The position numbers and the translations under genes are program-made. Below the pieces are notes generated by a model. It had not been told where the DNA came from and did not search any database. It saw only the letters and a program-made list of their open reading frames with translations. Of a stretch of 14,989 nt of DNA, positions 1 through 6,473 are shown in pieces. Source of the DNA: an uncultured bacterium (GTDB lineage: Bacteria; Actinomycetota; Coriobacteriia; Coriobacteriales; Coriobacteriaceae). Every line of letters begins with the position of its first letter. The first letter of the stretch is position 1. The stretch is taken from positions 1 through 14,989 of the forward strand of contig CAJMSV010000046.1 of the NCBI GenBank assembly GCA_905216175.1. Direction: 5' to 3'.

Positions 1-475
1 CGGCGGCACGCGAAGCCTTAAAGCAGGTGCGATACTTCTCGAGCGCCTCAAGCGCCGCGCGCCCAGCCCAAGCATCGACCATGGCAACATGGTGCGCCGG
101 GTCGAGCAGGCGCTGATGTTCATGCTGGCCACATAGATCCATCATCACGCCGACGCGCTCCGAAAGCTCGCGCACGCTGGCAATGCGGCCGTCAATTTTT
201 ACGCGGCTGCGGCCCTCGGCAGAAAGGCTGCGCTGTACGGTGAACCCCTCCGTGTCGTGCGGCCCGTCGAAGAGTCGCGCCTCGACGCTCGCCAGTGCCT
301 CGCCCTCGCGCACCGTCGACGAATCCGCACGCTCGCCCAAAATAAGCTTGAGGGCCGAGAGCAGCGCGGTCTTGCCGGCGCCAGTCTCGCCAGTCAGGAC
401 AGTCAGGCCGGCACTCGGCACCAGCGTCGCCTCGCGAATGAGTGCAATGTTATAAACCTGCAGCTCATCGATCAT
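1..475 (-). CDS. recN: DNA repair protein RecN, N-terminal part (cut by window edge)
   Basis: RecN is an SMC-like ATPase that acts early in recombinational repair of double-strand breaks. The minus strand reads open from an ATG at 475 to the window edge, giving 158 codons of a protein normally near 550 residues. It begins MIDELQVYNIALI, the usual RecN opening, followed by a Walker A motif GETGAGKT at residues 29-36. Further on is CGQHEHQ (RecN family GQHEHQ signature) and then LLDP. The coiled coil and Walker B half lie outside the window. The start overlaps the last 11 bases of nadK, so translation is probably coupled, and recN is the latest gene seen in the efp-to-recN operon. tlyA-nadK-recN neighbourhoods are common in Firmicutes and relatives. 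The identification is secure; only the C-terminal half is unseen. Confidence 0.95.
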   Translation of the reverse strand, partial: MIDELQVYNIALIREATLVPSAGLTVLTGETGAGKTALLSALKLILGERADSSTVREGEALASVEARLFDGPHDTEGFTVQRSLSAEGRSRVKIDGRIASVRELSERVGVMMDLCGQHEHQRLLDPAHHVAMVDAWAGRAALEALEKYRTCFKASRAA

Positions 476-1325
476 GACGGACTCCGTAGAATACGCGGCT
501 CACCGAGTTATAGAAGCTCTCGGGGCCGTAATCCAGCAGCAACACATCTCCGGCCCCGCGGCGCACGGCCACGCTCTCAACGGTACCATCGCAGGTAATA
601 AACTGTCCATCGATAGCGATCGCCGGAACACTCGGACGGTCATCAGACATAAAGATCTCGACGACATCACTCGGCGAAGTCAAGAAGGCACGGGCCTGAA
701 TGGTGTGCGGCGCAATGGGTACGCAGACCATGCCCGTATAGTCGGGGCTCACGATGGGGCCACCGGCACTGAGTGCGTAACCCGTAGAACCAGTCGCCGT
801 GGACACGACCACGCCGTCGCCACGCAGACGGTCGATATGATGGCCGGACACCGTGATGTCGAACTCGACCATATCGGACAGCGGACCGCGGGTAAGCGCC
901 ATGTCGTTGAGGGCGAAGGTGCGAACGACATCCTTCGTACCGTCTTCGCGCACGGACACGATATCCGCGGCGATGGTGGCGCGACGGCTCACGTGCAGCT
1001 CACCGGACAGGGCGTCGCTCACGACCTGCAGGATGTCGCGCTCCTCGGGGCTCGCAGCAGTTAGAAAGCCCAGGTGACCATAGGAAAGACCGAGGATAGG
1101 AATCTCACGATGGTTGAGGATGCGGGCAGCGCGCAGCAACGTGCCGTCGCCGCCGAGCGTAATGACCAGATCGGAGCCGTCAATATCAGGCGTGCTCTGA
1201 ATCTTGGATCGCTGGTCGGCAGCCCATGCGACCTCATAGCCCTGGCGAGTCAGCCAAAGCTCGAGCATCAGGCCGCTCTCGACCGCCTCTTGCTTGTAGT
1301 AATTGGGAACCAGAAAGACCTTCAT
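465..1325 (-). CDS. nadK: NAD kinase
   Basis: This cytoplasmic enzyme phosphorylates NAD to NADP using ATP or polyphosphate. The 286-residue protein has the family length and motifs: GGDGT at residues 58-62 (nucleotide-binding signature), GHLGFLT at 83-89, ALNDM near 138-142 holding the conserved Asn-Asp pair, and the long conserved block GDGVVVSTATGSTGY at 169-183 followed by ALSAGGP. PIAPH at 203-207 matches the usual PI.PH segment. The ATG at 1325 overlaps the tlyA stop as ATGA, and its own stop overlaps the recN start by 11 bases, so it sits inside a translationally coupled tlyA-nadK-recN unit. All key motifs are intact. No regulatory site of its own was seen. Confidence 0.96.
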   Translation of the reverse strand: MKVFLVPNYYKQEAVESGLMLELWLTRQGYEVAWAADQRSKIQSTPDIDGSDLVITLGGDGTLLRAARILNHREIPILGLSYGHLGFLTAASPEERDILQVVSDALSGELHVSRRATIAADIVSVREDGTKDVVRTFALNDMALTRGPLSDMVEFDITVSGHHIDRLRGDGVVVSTATGSTGYALSAGGPIVSPDYTGMVCVPIAPHTIQARAFLTSPSDVVEIFMSDDRPSVPAIAIDGQFITCDGTVESVAVRRGAGDVLLLDYGPESFYNSVSRVFYGVRHDR

Positions 1326-2134
1326 AGCGTTGCAGCTTTCTCGCTCAAAACCGATACCTGGGATTGCAGCTCATCGTCGGCGCGCTCGCCGGGGGCAAAC
1401 CTCGTGCCGTACAGGAAAAACTCAACGTTGCCCTTGGCACCATGAATGGGCGACACGCACACATCGACCGGGAACAGGCCCTTGGCAGCAAAGAGTTCAA
1501 CCGCCGCCACGAGTGTATCGCGGCGCACGGCGGGATCGGTCACAATGCCGCCCTCGCCCACCAGCGCCGCCGGAGCCTCAAACTGCGGCTTTACGAGCGT
1601 ACAGAATGCACCCGTAGGAGTCAGACACGCCAGTACCGCATCGATAATGTTCTCGATGCTGGTAAACGAGACATCACACACAGCCAGGTCGATGGCGCCG
1701 GCATAGCCAAGCTCAGGCAGCTGCGTCACGTTTGTGCGCTCATGCAGCATCACGCGATCGTCCTGACGCAACGACCAATCGAACTGGGCGCGACCCACGT
1801 CCACCGAGACACCGGTCGCCGCTCCGCGCTTGAGCAGGCAGTCGGTAAAACCGCCGGTAGAGCAGCCCACATCCAGACAGGCAAGGCCCGTCGGATTGAT
1901 GCCAAACGCATCAAGCGCGCCTTCGAGCTTAAGACCGCCGCGGCCAACATAGGGAATGCGCCCCTTCACATGCAGCGGCAGGCCCGGGATCACCTTAAGG
2001 CCCGGCGAAGTCAAGCGCTCACCGCCACTCGAAACCAAGCCGGCCATAAGAGTGCGAAGGGCATCCGCGCGATCGGCGCAGATGCCCTGTGAAATCAGTT
2101 CGTCATCAAGACGCACGCTTTTCATGAATGCCAT
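1322..2134 (-). CDS. tlyA: TlyA family RNA (cytidine-2'-O)-methyltransferase
   Basis: TlyA proteins 2'-O-methylate ribosomal RNA cytidines using S-adenosylmethionine; some members are also called hemolysins. The 270-residue protein has an N-terminal S4-type RNA-binding domain (about residues 4-60, beginning KSVRLDDELI), then GRGGLKL at 64-70, an SAM-binding loop LDVGCSTGGFT at 87-97, DVSF at 154-157 and LVKPQFE at 180-186. K69, D154, K182 and E238 fit the K-D-K-E catalytic tetrad of this fold. The start is uncertain. I chose the ATG at 2134; a TTG lies directly upstream at 2137 and another in-frame ATG at 2125, and none has a strong ribosome binding site. It lies 26 bases after xseB, and its stop overlaps the nadK start (ATGA). 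It acts on ribosomes alongside other translation genes of this operon. Confidence 0.94.
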   Translation of the reverse strand: MAFMKSVRLDDELISQGICADRADALRTLMAGLVSSGGERLTSPGLKVIPGLPLHVKGRIPYVGRGGLKLEGALDAFGINPTGLACLDVGCSTGGFTDCLLKRGAATGVSVDVGRAQFDWSLRQDDRVMLHERTNVTQLPELGYAGAIDLAVCDVSFTSIENIIDAVLACLTPTGAFCTLVKPQFEAPAALVGEGGIVTDPAVRRDTLVAAVELFAAKGLFPVDVCVSPIHGAKGNVEFFLYGTRFAPGERADDELQSQVSVLSEKAATL

Positions 2135-2160
2135 CAACCATTCGTATCCGGAGATGCGGC

Positions 2161-2400
2161 CTAGCTATCCTGGGATTCGTTTGCCGCATCCTCATCGTAT
2201 TCCTGCTCGAGCTTGTCGGCCTCACGCGGCGTCAACTCAAACTTGTCGACCATATCGACCGCGCGGGAACCCAGCTCAATCGCTTCGTCAAACAAATCGA
2301 GCGAACGCTCCAAGGAGGTATCCTTGGAGCGAACGGTAGCGATGATTTGGTCCAAGCGGTCCGAGATCTCGTCAAAGTTGCGGACAGAACCCTCTGGCAT
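2161..2400 (-). CDS. xseB: Exodeoxyribonuclease VII small subunit
   Basis: XseB is the small subunit of exonuclease VII, which degrades single-stranded DNA into oligonucleotides; it works only in complex with the large subunit XseA. The 79-residue protein shows the family pattern: FDEISDRLDQIIATV at about residues 9-23, then SLERSLDLFDEAIEL at 29-43, two predicted helices forming the XseB coiled-coil hairpin. The C-terminal 20 residues are acidic. The ATG at 2400 is preceded five bases upstream by GAGGAG, a strong ribosome binding site lying inside the probable true end of nusB. xseA, its usual upstream partner, is not in this window, so it must be encoded elsewhere if the enzyme is made. Identification is good for so short a protein. 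Confidence 0.92.
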   Translation of the reverse strand: MPEGSVRNFDEISDRLDQIIATVRSKDTSLERSLDLFDEAIELGSRAVDMVDKFELTPREADKLEQEYDEDAANESQDS

Positions 2401-2986
2401 GGCTACTCCTCGACGGAGTCGACAACAGCCTCGGCGGCGTCCGCATCCTCGGCCAGCACGCCAGCCTCAGCCTGGTATCCGCAACCTTGGCGGCAGCCTC
2501 GGCAGCCTGCGCCTCCTCGCGAGCGCGATCTTCGACCAGCAGCTCCTGGTACAGGTCCTCGCCCGGCAGCTCCTCGCTGCGAGCGATCTTACCCAGCACG
2601 CCGTTGACGAACGACGCGGACTGGTCGGTGCCATAGGCCTTGGCAAGCTCGACGGCCTCGTTGATCACGATGGCGTCCGAGACCTCCTCGTCGGTGAGGA
2701 AACGCATCTCGTAAACGGCGATACGCAGCAGGTTGCGGTCGGCGCCGGGCATGCGCATAAGATCCCAGTTCTTGGCAACGGAGCGCAGAGCGCAGTCGAT
2801 GCGATCGATATGCTCATAGGCACCGCGGCACAGCTCCAGAGCATAGGGATCGAGGGGACCCTTCGAGATCAGGAAATCACCCTCGAGGACGCGCTCGAGC
2901 GGACTGTCCGTGGCCTCGGCCTGGAACAGCAGCTGCAGCGCCTGGCTGCGGGCAAGCGTACGCCCGCGATAAACCTTAAGGCTCAA
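2372..2986 (-). CDS. nusB: Transcription antitermination factor NusB (C-terminus apparently frameshifted)
   Basis: NusB with NusE (S10) binds boxA RNA and supports antitermination of rRNA operons. The NusB fold spans about residues 10-136: LARSQALQLLFQ at 11-22, NWDLMRMPGADRNLLRIAVYE at about 73-93, and VINEAVELAKAYG then SFVNGVLGKIA at 107-135. The start is a TTG at 2986 with AAGGAG six bases upstream; there is no usable ATG before the conserved region. After residue 171 the reading frame turns into an arginine/proline/serine-rich tail that overlaps xseB by 29 bases. Reading one frame over gives an acidic tail (EAGVLAEDADAAEAVVD) ending in SVEE at 2403, two bases before xseB. One base is therefore probably missing near 2473, and the intact protein would be about 194 residues. 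The NusB domain itself is unaffected. Confidence 0.93.
   Translation of the reverse strand: MSLKVYRGRTLARSQALQLLFQAEATDSPLERVLEGDFLISKGPLDPYALELCRGAYEHIDRIDCALRSVAKNWDLMRMPGADRNLLRIAVYEMRFLTDEEVSDAIVINEAVELAKAYGTDQSASFVNGVLGKIARSEELPGEDLYQELLVEDRAREEAQAAEAAAKVADTRLRLACWPRMRTPPRLLSTPSRSSHARGFCPQL
2406..2411 (-). promoter_or_regulatory. xseB: Ribosome binding site of xseB within the nusB end
   Basis: GAGGAG on the minus strand, five bases before the xseB ATG at 2400. In the alternative nusB frame the same bases encode the last two Glu codons followed by TAG. This supports the view that nusB really ends at 2403. Confidence 0.75.
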
Positions 2987-2989
2987 AGG

Positions 2990-3352
2990 TTACTCCTTGG
3001 GGAAAACGAGGCCGTCGATGCAAACGTCAACACGCTCAACCTCAACGCCAACCTGGGCATCGATGGCAGCGACCACGGCAGCGCGAACGGCCTCGGCGAG
3101 TTTCTTGAACGGATAGCCAAAGAACACCACGACACGCACGGTGAGTGCGAGCTTGTCGCCGATGACCTCGGCCTCGACCGCCGGCTCGGAAGCGGGGGCC
3201 TTGGACGAGAGCATCATGGAGACAAGGTTGGTGGCAAGGTCCTTGACGCCAACGGAGGCGATGCCCTCGACATCGGACACGGCGCGCGAGACGATGGCGG
3301 TCAGAACATCGGGCGAAATGCCGATACCGTCAATCTTGATTTCCTGGGGCAT
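2990..3352 (-). CDS. Asp23/Gls24 family envelope stress response protein
   Basis: This 120-residue protein belongs to the Asp23/Gls24 (YqhY/YloU) family: small membrane-associated or cytoplasmic proteins linked to envelope stress and, for YqhY, to lipid metabolism genes. Family features are ISPDVLTAIVSRAVSDVEGIASV at about residues 12-34, the valine-rich strand LTVRVVVFFGYPFKKLAEAVR at about 69-89, and the ending VERVDVCIDGLVF. It has no membrane segment or signal peptide. AGGAGG four bases before the ATG at 3352 makes it probably one of the best translated genes here. It lies 24 bases after efp and 3 bases before nusB; a yqhY-nusB pairing is standard in Firmicutes, which supports the identity. 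Its exact biochemical role is unknown. Confidence 0.92.
   Translation of the reverse strand: MPQEIKIDGIGISPDVLTAIVSRAVSDVEGIASVGVKDLATNLVSMMLSSKAPASEPAVEAEVIGDKLALTVRVVVFFGYPFKKLAEAVRAAVVAAIDAQVGVEVERVDVCIDGLVFPKE
2993..2998 (-). promoter_or_regulatory. Ribosome binding site that fixes the nusB TTG start
   Basis: AAGGAG on the minus strand, six bases before the TTG at 2986. It lies in the last codons of the Asp23/Gls24 gene. It supports a non-ATG start for nusB and translational coupling with the gene before it. Confidence 0.75.
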
Positions 3353-3376
3353 GAGTCCTCCTAGAAGAGTTGGTTG

Positions 3377-3940
3377 CTAGACGCGGGAGACGAACTTGCC
3401 GTCGCGGGTGTCAACCTTGATGACCTCACCCTCGTTGAGGTACATGGGGACCTGGATGACAGCGCCGGTGTCGATCGTGGCCGGCTTGGTGGAACCCTGG
3501 ACGGTGTCGCCCTTAAAGCCCGGGTCGGTCTGGACGATGGTGGTCTCGATGAACATCGGCGGGGTCACGCCCATGAGCTCATCGTCGGCGAAGAGCAGCT
3601 GGCAGACGTCGTTCTCGCGCAGCCACTTGGAGTTCTCGCCCACCATGTCCTCGGGAACGGGAACCTGCTCATAGGACTCGTTGTCCATGAAGATGTAGTC
3701 GGTGCCATCGTTGTAGAGGTACTGGAACTCACGGGTGGTGAGCATGACACTCTCGAACTTGGTGCCGGCGTTGCAGGTGTTCTCGACGACGCGGCCGCTC
3801 TTGATGTCGCGGGTCTTGTAGCGCACAAACGCGCCGCCCTTGCCCGGCTTGACATGCTGGAACTCGACGATGGTGTAGACCTTGTCCTTGATGCGGAGAC
3901 CAAGGCCGTTCTTGAAGTCGGCGGTAGAAATGGTAGGCAT
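3377..3940 (-). CDS. efp: Translation elongation factor P
   Basis: EF-P binds between the ribosomal P and E sites and relieves stalling at polyproline stretches. The start chosen is the ATG at 3940 (MPTISTADFKNGL), which has AGAAAGG five bases upstream; an upstream in-frame ATG at 3973 would add 11 residues not typical of the family. The 187-residue product has the family length. The N-terminal KOW-like domain carries the tip loop KPGKGGAF at 31-38, with K34 at the position modified in many bacteria, followed by two OB-fold domains ending DGKFVSRV. This is the first gene after a clear promoter and heads the operon efp, asp23, nusB, xseB, tlyA, nadK, recN. Which modification, if any, K34 receives cannot be told from this window. 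Confidence 0.97.
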   Translation of the reverse strand: MPTISTADFKNGLGLRIKDKVYTIVEFQHVKPGKGGAFVRYKTRDIKSGRVVENTCNAGTKFESVMLTTREFQYLYNDGTDYIFMDNESYEQVPVPEDMVGENSKWLRENDVCQLLFADDELMGVTPPMFIETTIVQTDPGFKGDTVQGSTKPATIDTGAVIQVPMYLNEGEVIKVDTRDGKFVSRV

Positions 3941-3997
3941 AGCGACCTTTCTTGTTATGGGCAGAACGCACAAGCGTCCAAATTACATACGACAGAA

Positions 3998-4026
3998 ATT
4001 ATACACTTGCAGACGGCGCCTGCAGC
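3998..4026 (-). promoter_or_regulatory. efp: Probable promoter of the efp-recN operon
   Basis: A perfect TATAAT (-10) lies on the minus strand at 3998-4003, 57 bases before the efp start codon. The hexamer 17 bases further upstream (4021-4026, GCTGCA) is a weak -35 match. Transcription would begin near 3991, giving a leader of about 50 bases. It sits just downstream of the terminator of the preceding gene, as expected for a new transcription unit. Confidence 0.6.
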
Positions 4027-4033
4027 GAGCGCA

Positions 4034-4077
4034 TAAAAAGAGAACGCGGGGCGTCCGAATCGATCCGAACGCCCCGC
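4034..4077 (-). terminator. Intrinsic terminator after pepP
   Basis: A 9-bp GC-rich stem pairs 4046-4054 with 4069-4077 (GCGGGGCGT with ACGCCCCGC). In the minus-strand RNA it is followed by TTCTCTTTTT (about 4035-4044). It lies 23 bases beyond the pepP stop and separates pepP from the efp operon. Stem strength and T tract are both typical of factor-independent termination. Confidence 0.88.
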
Positions 4078-4100
4078 CCCAAACTATCTACCGAAGTAGA

Positions 4101-5231
4101 CTAGCAGTCGATAACGTGCAGGTCGTGCGGGGTCTTGGTGAAGGGCTCGTAGCCGTTCTCGGTGACCACTCCGTAGTCCTCAAGGCGCACGCCGCCCACG
4201 CCGGGCAGGTAGACGCCGGGCTCCATGGTGACAACCGAGCCGATCTCGATGGTGTTCTTGCTGCGGTTGAAGTTGGGCAGCTCGTGGATGTCGATGCCCA
4301 CGCCGTGGCCCAGACCATGGTTGTAGTAATCACCATAGCCGGCATCGCCGATGATCTTCTTGGAAAGCTTGAAGATGTCGTTACCCTCAACGCCCGGATG
4401 GATGGCGGCAACGCACTCCTCGTGCGTGCGGCGCACGAGTGCGTACAGGTCGAGCTGCTCCTGCGTGGGCTCGCCCATCACGACGGTGCGTGTCATGTCG
4501 GAGCGGTAATCGCAGTAGCCCGCGCCATAATCCATGAGAACGAAATCGCCCTTCTCGATCACGCGGTCGCTCGGCACGGCATGCGGGTTGGCGGTGTTGG
4601 GACCGCTCGCCACAATGGAGCCGAAGGCCAGGCTGTCGGCGCCGTTGGCGAACATAAAGTTCTCAAGCTCGTTGCGAACCTGCTTCTCGGTCATGCCGGG
4701 CTTAATAAAGCCGAGCATATGCTGGAAGGCGGCATCGGTGATCGACTGTGCATGGCGCATGAGCTCGATCTCCTCGGCATCCTTGATGGCGCGCATCTTG
4801 CGGATGTCGTCGTGCATCAGCGGCAGCATGCAGGCGACGGAACGGTCCTCCAGGCCGCGCTGAATACCCTGGTAGAAGTTAATCTGCATATCGTCCTCGA
4901 CAGCACAGACACGGCACTTGTTAGCCGCAATCTTGCCGGCGACCCAGCCGGGGATGGTACCCTCGTCCATGTCGTAGACCCAGGGGCTGCCGGCGGGCGT
5001 GTTCTCCTCAAAGCTGTTGAGGTAGCGCGAGTCGGTGTGGAACAGGCACTGGTCGACCGTAATAAACGCAGCGTGCGGGAACTCGAAGGTGTAGTCGAAG
5101 ACGCCCTTCACGCCCGTAAGCCAACGAAGGTTGGCCTCGTCGCGCACCACGATGGCATCGTAGCCACGCTCGGCCATCAGGGCACGGACACGCTCGATAC
5201 GACCGGCAGGACCGGCAGCAAACTCAGACAT
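4101..5231 (-). CDS. pepP: M24 family Xaa-Pro aminopeptidase/dipeptidase
   Basis: This is a dinuclear-metal peptidase of the 'pita-bread' fold that removes an N-terminal residue next to proline. The 376-residue protein has a creatinase-like N-terminal domain (about 10-140) and the M24 catalytic domain (about 155-370). The five metal ligands are all present: D234 (LMDYGAG), D245 (RSDMTRT), H309 (HGLGHGVG), E337 (TMEPGVY) and E351 (VRLEDYG). NPHAVPS at 215-221 contains a further active-site His. There is no signal peptide, so it is cytoplasmic. The start at 5231 has AGAAAGGA upstream. A pepP-like gene next to efp is a familiar arrangement in Firmicutes; both gene products deal with proline-rich sequences. 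Aminopeptidase P versus prolidase cannot be decided from sequence alone. Confidence 0.93.
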   Translation of the reverse strand: MSEFAAGPAGRIERVRALMAERGYDAIVVRDEANLRWLTGVKGVFDYTFEFPHAAFITVDQCLFHTDSRYLNSFEENTPAGSPWVYDMDEGTIPGWVAGKIAANKCRVCAVEDDMQINFYQGIQRGLEDRSVACMLPLMHDDIRKMRAIKDAEEIELMRHAQSITDAAFQHMLGFIKPGMTEKQVRNELENFMFANGADSLAFGSIVASGPNTANPHAVPSDRVIEKGDFVLMDYGAGYCDYRSDMTRTVVMGEPTQEQLDLYALVRRTHEECVAAIHPGVEGNDIFKLSKKIIGDAGYGDYYNHGLGHGVGIDIHELPNFNRSKNTIEIGSVVTMEPGVYLPGVGGVRLEDYGVVTENGYEPFTKTPHDLHVIDC

Positions 5232-5263
5232 GCAGATTCCTTTCTTGTTGTCTCAAGATAGAC

Positions 5264-5326
5264 GGGACGGGTCTCAACCGAACGACGGAATCGCATGCGA
5301 TCCGCAACCGATTGAAAACCCGCCCC
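5264..5326 (-). other. Long imperfect hairpin in the aroB-pepP gap
   Basis: Three stems nest in the minus-strand RNA. The outer 9-bp stem pairs 5264-5272 with 5318-5326 (one G-U). The middle 8-bp stem pairs 5274-5281 with 5308-5315 (two G-U). The inner one is a perfect 12-base palindrome ATCGCATGCGAT at 5290-5301, extended by CGG/CCG pairs with one bulged base. No T run follows on either strand, so it does not look like an intrinsic terminator. It lies 32 bases before the pepP start codon. It could be a structured leader, an RNA processing site or a repeat element. I saw no second copy in the window. Confidence 0.55.
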
Positions 5327-5363
5327 TCAACATGATACGAAAGACGATGGAAGTCAATAAATC

Positions 5364-6473
5364 TTAGAGAAGTTCTTTACGAGAAGCCAAGTAGGCGTGA
5401 GCATGGCGCTCAAGAACCTCGTCCTCAACGTTCGTTAGGCGAATGGCGCCGAGTGCCGCGGGCAGCGGCAGCATGCTGCGGTTTGAGCGCGCGAACTGCT
5501 GTCTGCGGAACTCCTCGATATATGCGGCAGGCTCCAGATCGAAGGCAAGTTCCTCGATACCAAAGTCCTCCAGACAGTCATCGACCTCAAAGACGTAATC
5601 GATATCGAAGTCGCAGGCGTCGTGGGCAAGGCGTGCCTCAAAGCGAATGCCCTCGGACAACAGCTGGTAGGCAGGGGCCTGCGAAGCGGCATCGCCCAAG
5701 CAGGCGCGCAGGGTACGCTCCCCCGTCTTGCCAAAATCGAGCGCATGGCGAGCGCTCGGGTTCGTGGCCATCAGTACGTCCTTGCGGGCAGTCTGAGACC
5801 ATTGAACGGCATTGACGAGCGCGACCTCCTCGCCCGCGAGAATCTCGGGGACGGTCTCAGTAAACTGATTCCAACGGGACTTACTGCTCGAAAGCATGGT
5901 GCCAACAAGTACCACATAGCCGAGCTTGAGGTCCTCGGGGTCCGCCTCGCGAACAAGGTCGAGGTCACACACGACCAAGCCCGGTTCGGGACGGAACGCG
6001 ATAGCGGGAAGCGCATTCGACGACGAGGCAATGAGCGGCTTCATGGTCGTCGCGACCGTGAGCATGGCGTCGAAGGTCGTCGGCAGCAGCGCGCACTCGG
6101 TTCGGCCACACCACTGGTTGGCGCACCAGCTAACAACCGAGCAGGTTGCGGCATCGCCAACGGCGACAACCAGATCGTCGCAGGTAATGCCGTTGGCAGA
6201 CAAGGCGCCAAAGATAGCATCGGCATCGGCCAGCGTGGCACCAGCAGGCGAAACCTCAAGGGAGAACTGCGACACGGCAAAACCGGCGTCGACCAGCGCA
6301 TGCTCGACGACCTCATCAAAACGTTCTGACGAGGCGGAGTTCCAAACCACCATCGCGCGCTTAGGCTTGCCCACAGCCGAGGCAAACATACGCGACAGCT
6401 CATCGAACGCGCCCAATCCGACACGGACATCGACGCTGCGGTTTTGGAAATTGATCAGTTGGCGGCGAATCAT
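5364..6473 (-). CDS. aroB: AroB-like protein (3-dehydroquinate synthase family) lacking expected active-site residues
   Basis: AroB normally converts DAHP to 3-dehydroquinate, the second shikimate step, using NAD and zinc. The 369-residue product has family length and recognisable blocks: LLPTTFDAMLTV at 129-140 (usual PTTLLAQVDSSVGGK), RPEPGLVVCDLDLVREADPE at 161-180 and LDFGKTGERTLRACLG at 245-260 (usual NFGHTFGHAIE). The expected zinc ligands are replaced: the Glu of AEVIKYG by Y186, the His of FGHT by K249, and the His of LHGEA by about S273. The catalytic Asp before GGK is T139, and the GGG.GD motif is reduced to AVGD. K145 is retained. The ATG at 6473 overlaps the aroK stop (ATGA). It may be a paralogue with a new role, or a highly divergent enzyme. 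Family assignment rests on context and partial motifs. Confidence 0.72.
   Translation of the reverse strand: MIRRQLINFQNRSVDVRVGLGAFDELSRMFASAVGKPKRAMVVWNSASSERFDEVVEHALVDAGFAVSQFSLEVSPAGATLADADAIFGALSANGITCDDLVVAVGDAATCSVVSWCANQWCGRTECALLPTTFDAMLTVATTMKPLIASSSNALPAIAFRPEPGLVVCDLDLVREADPEDLKLGYVVLVGTMLSSSKSRWNQFTETVPEILAGEEVALVNAVQWSQTARKDVLMATNPSARHALDFGKTGERTLRACLGDAASQAPAYQLLSEGIRFEARLAHDACDFDIDYVFEVDDCLEDFGIEELAFDLEPAAYIEEFRRQQFARSNRSMLPLPAALGAIRLTNVEDEVLERHAHAYLASRKELL

Noticed and set aside
2372..2480. Programmed ribosomal frameshift in nusB
   Set aside because: No slippery heptamer or downstream structure was seen, and a missing base explains the data more simply.
2213..3364. A 383-codon plus-strand open frame across xseB, nusB and the Asp23 gene
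   Set aside because: It crosses three well-supported genes on the opposite strand and reads as their complement, with no recognisable domain.
3882..5261. A 459-codon plus-strand open frame opposite pepP and the efp upstream region
   Set aside because: It runs through the terminator and promoter between pepP and efp and mirrors pepP codons; no domain is recognisable.
5316..5355. Possible promoter TTGACT ... TATCAT upstream of pepP on the minus strand
   Set aside because: The spacing between the two hexamers is only 14 bases, too short for a standard promoter. pepP may be read from the alaS operon or from a promoter I cannot define.
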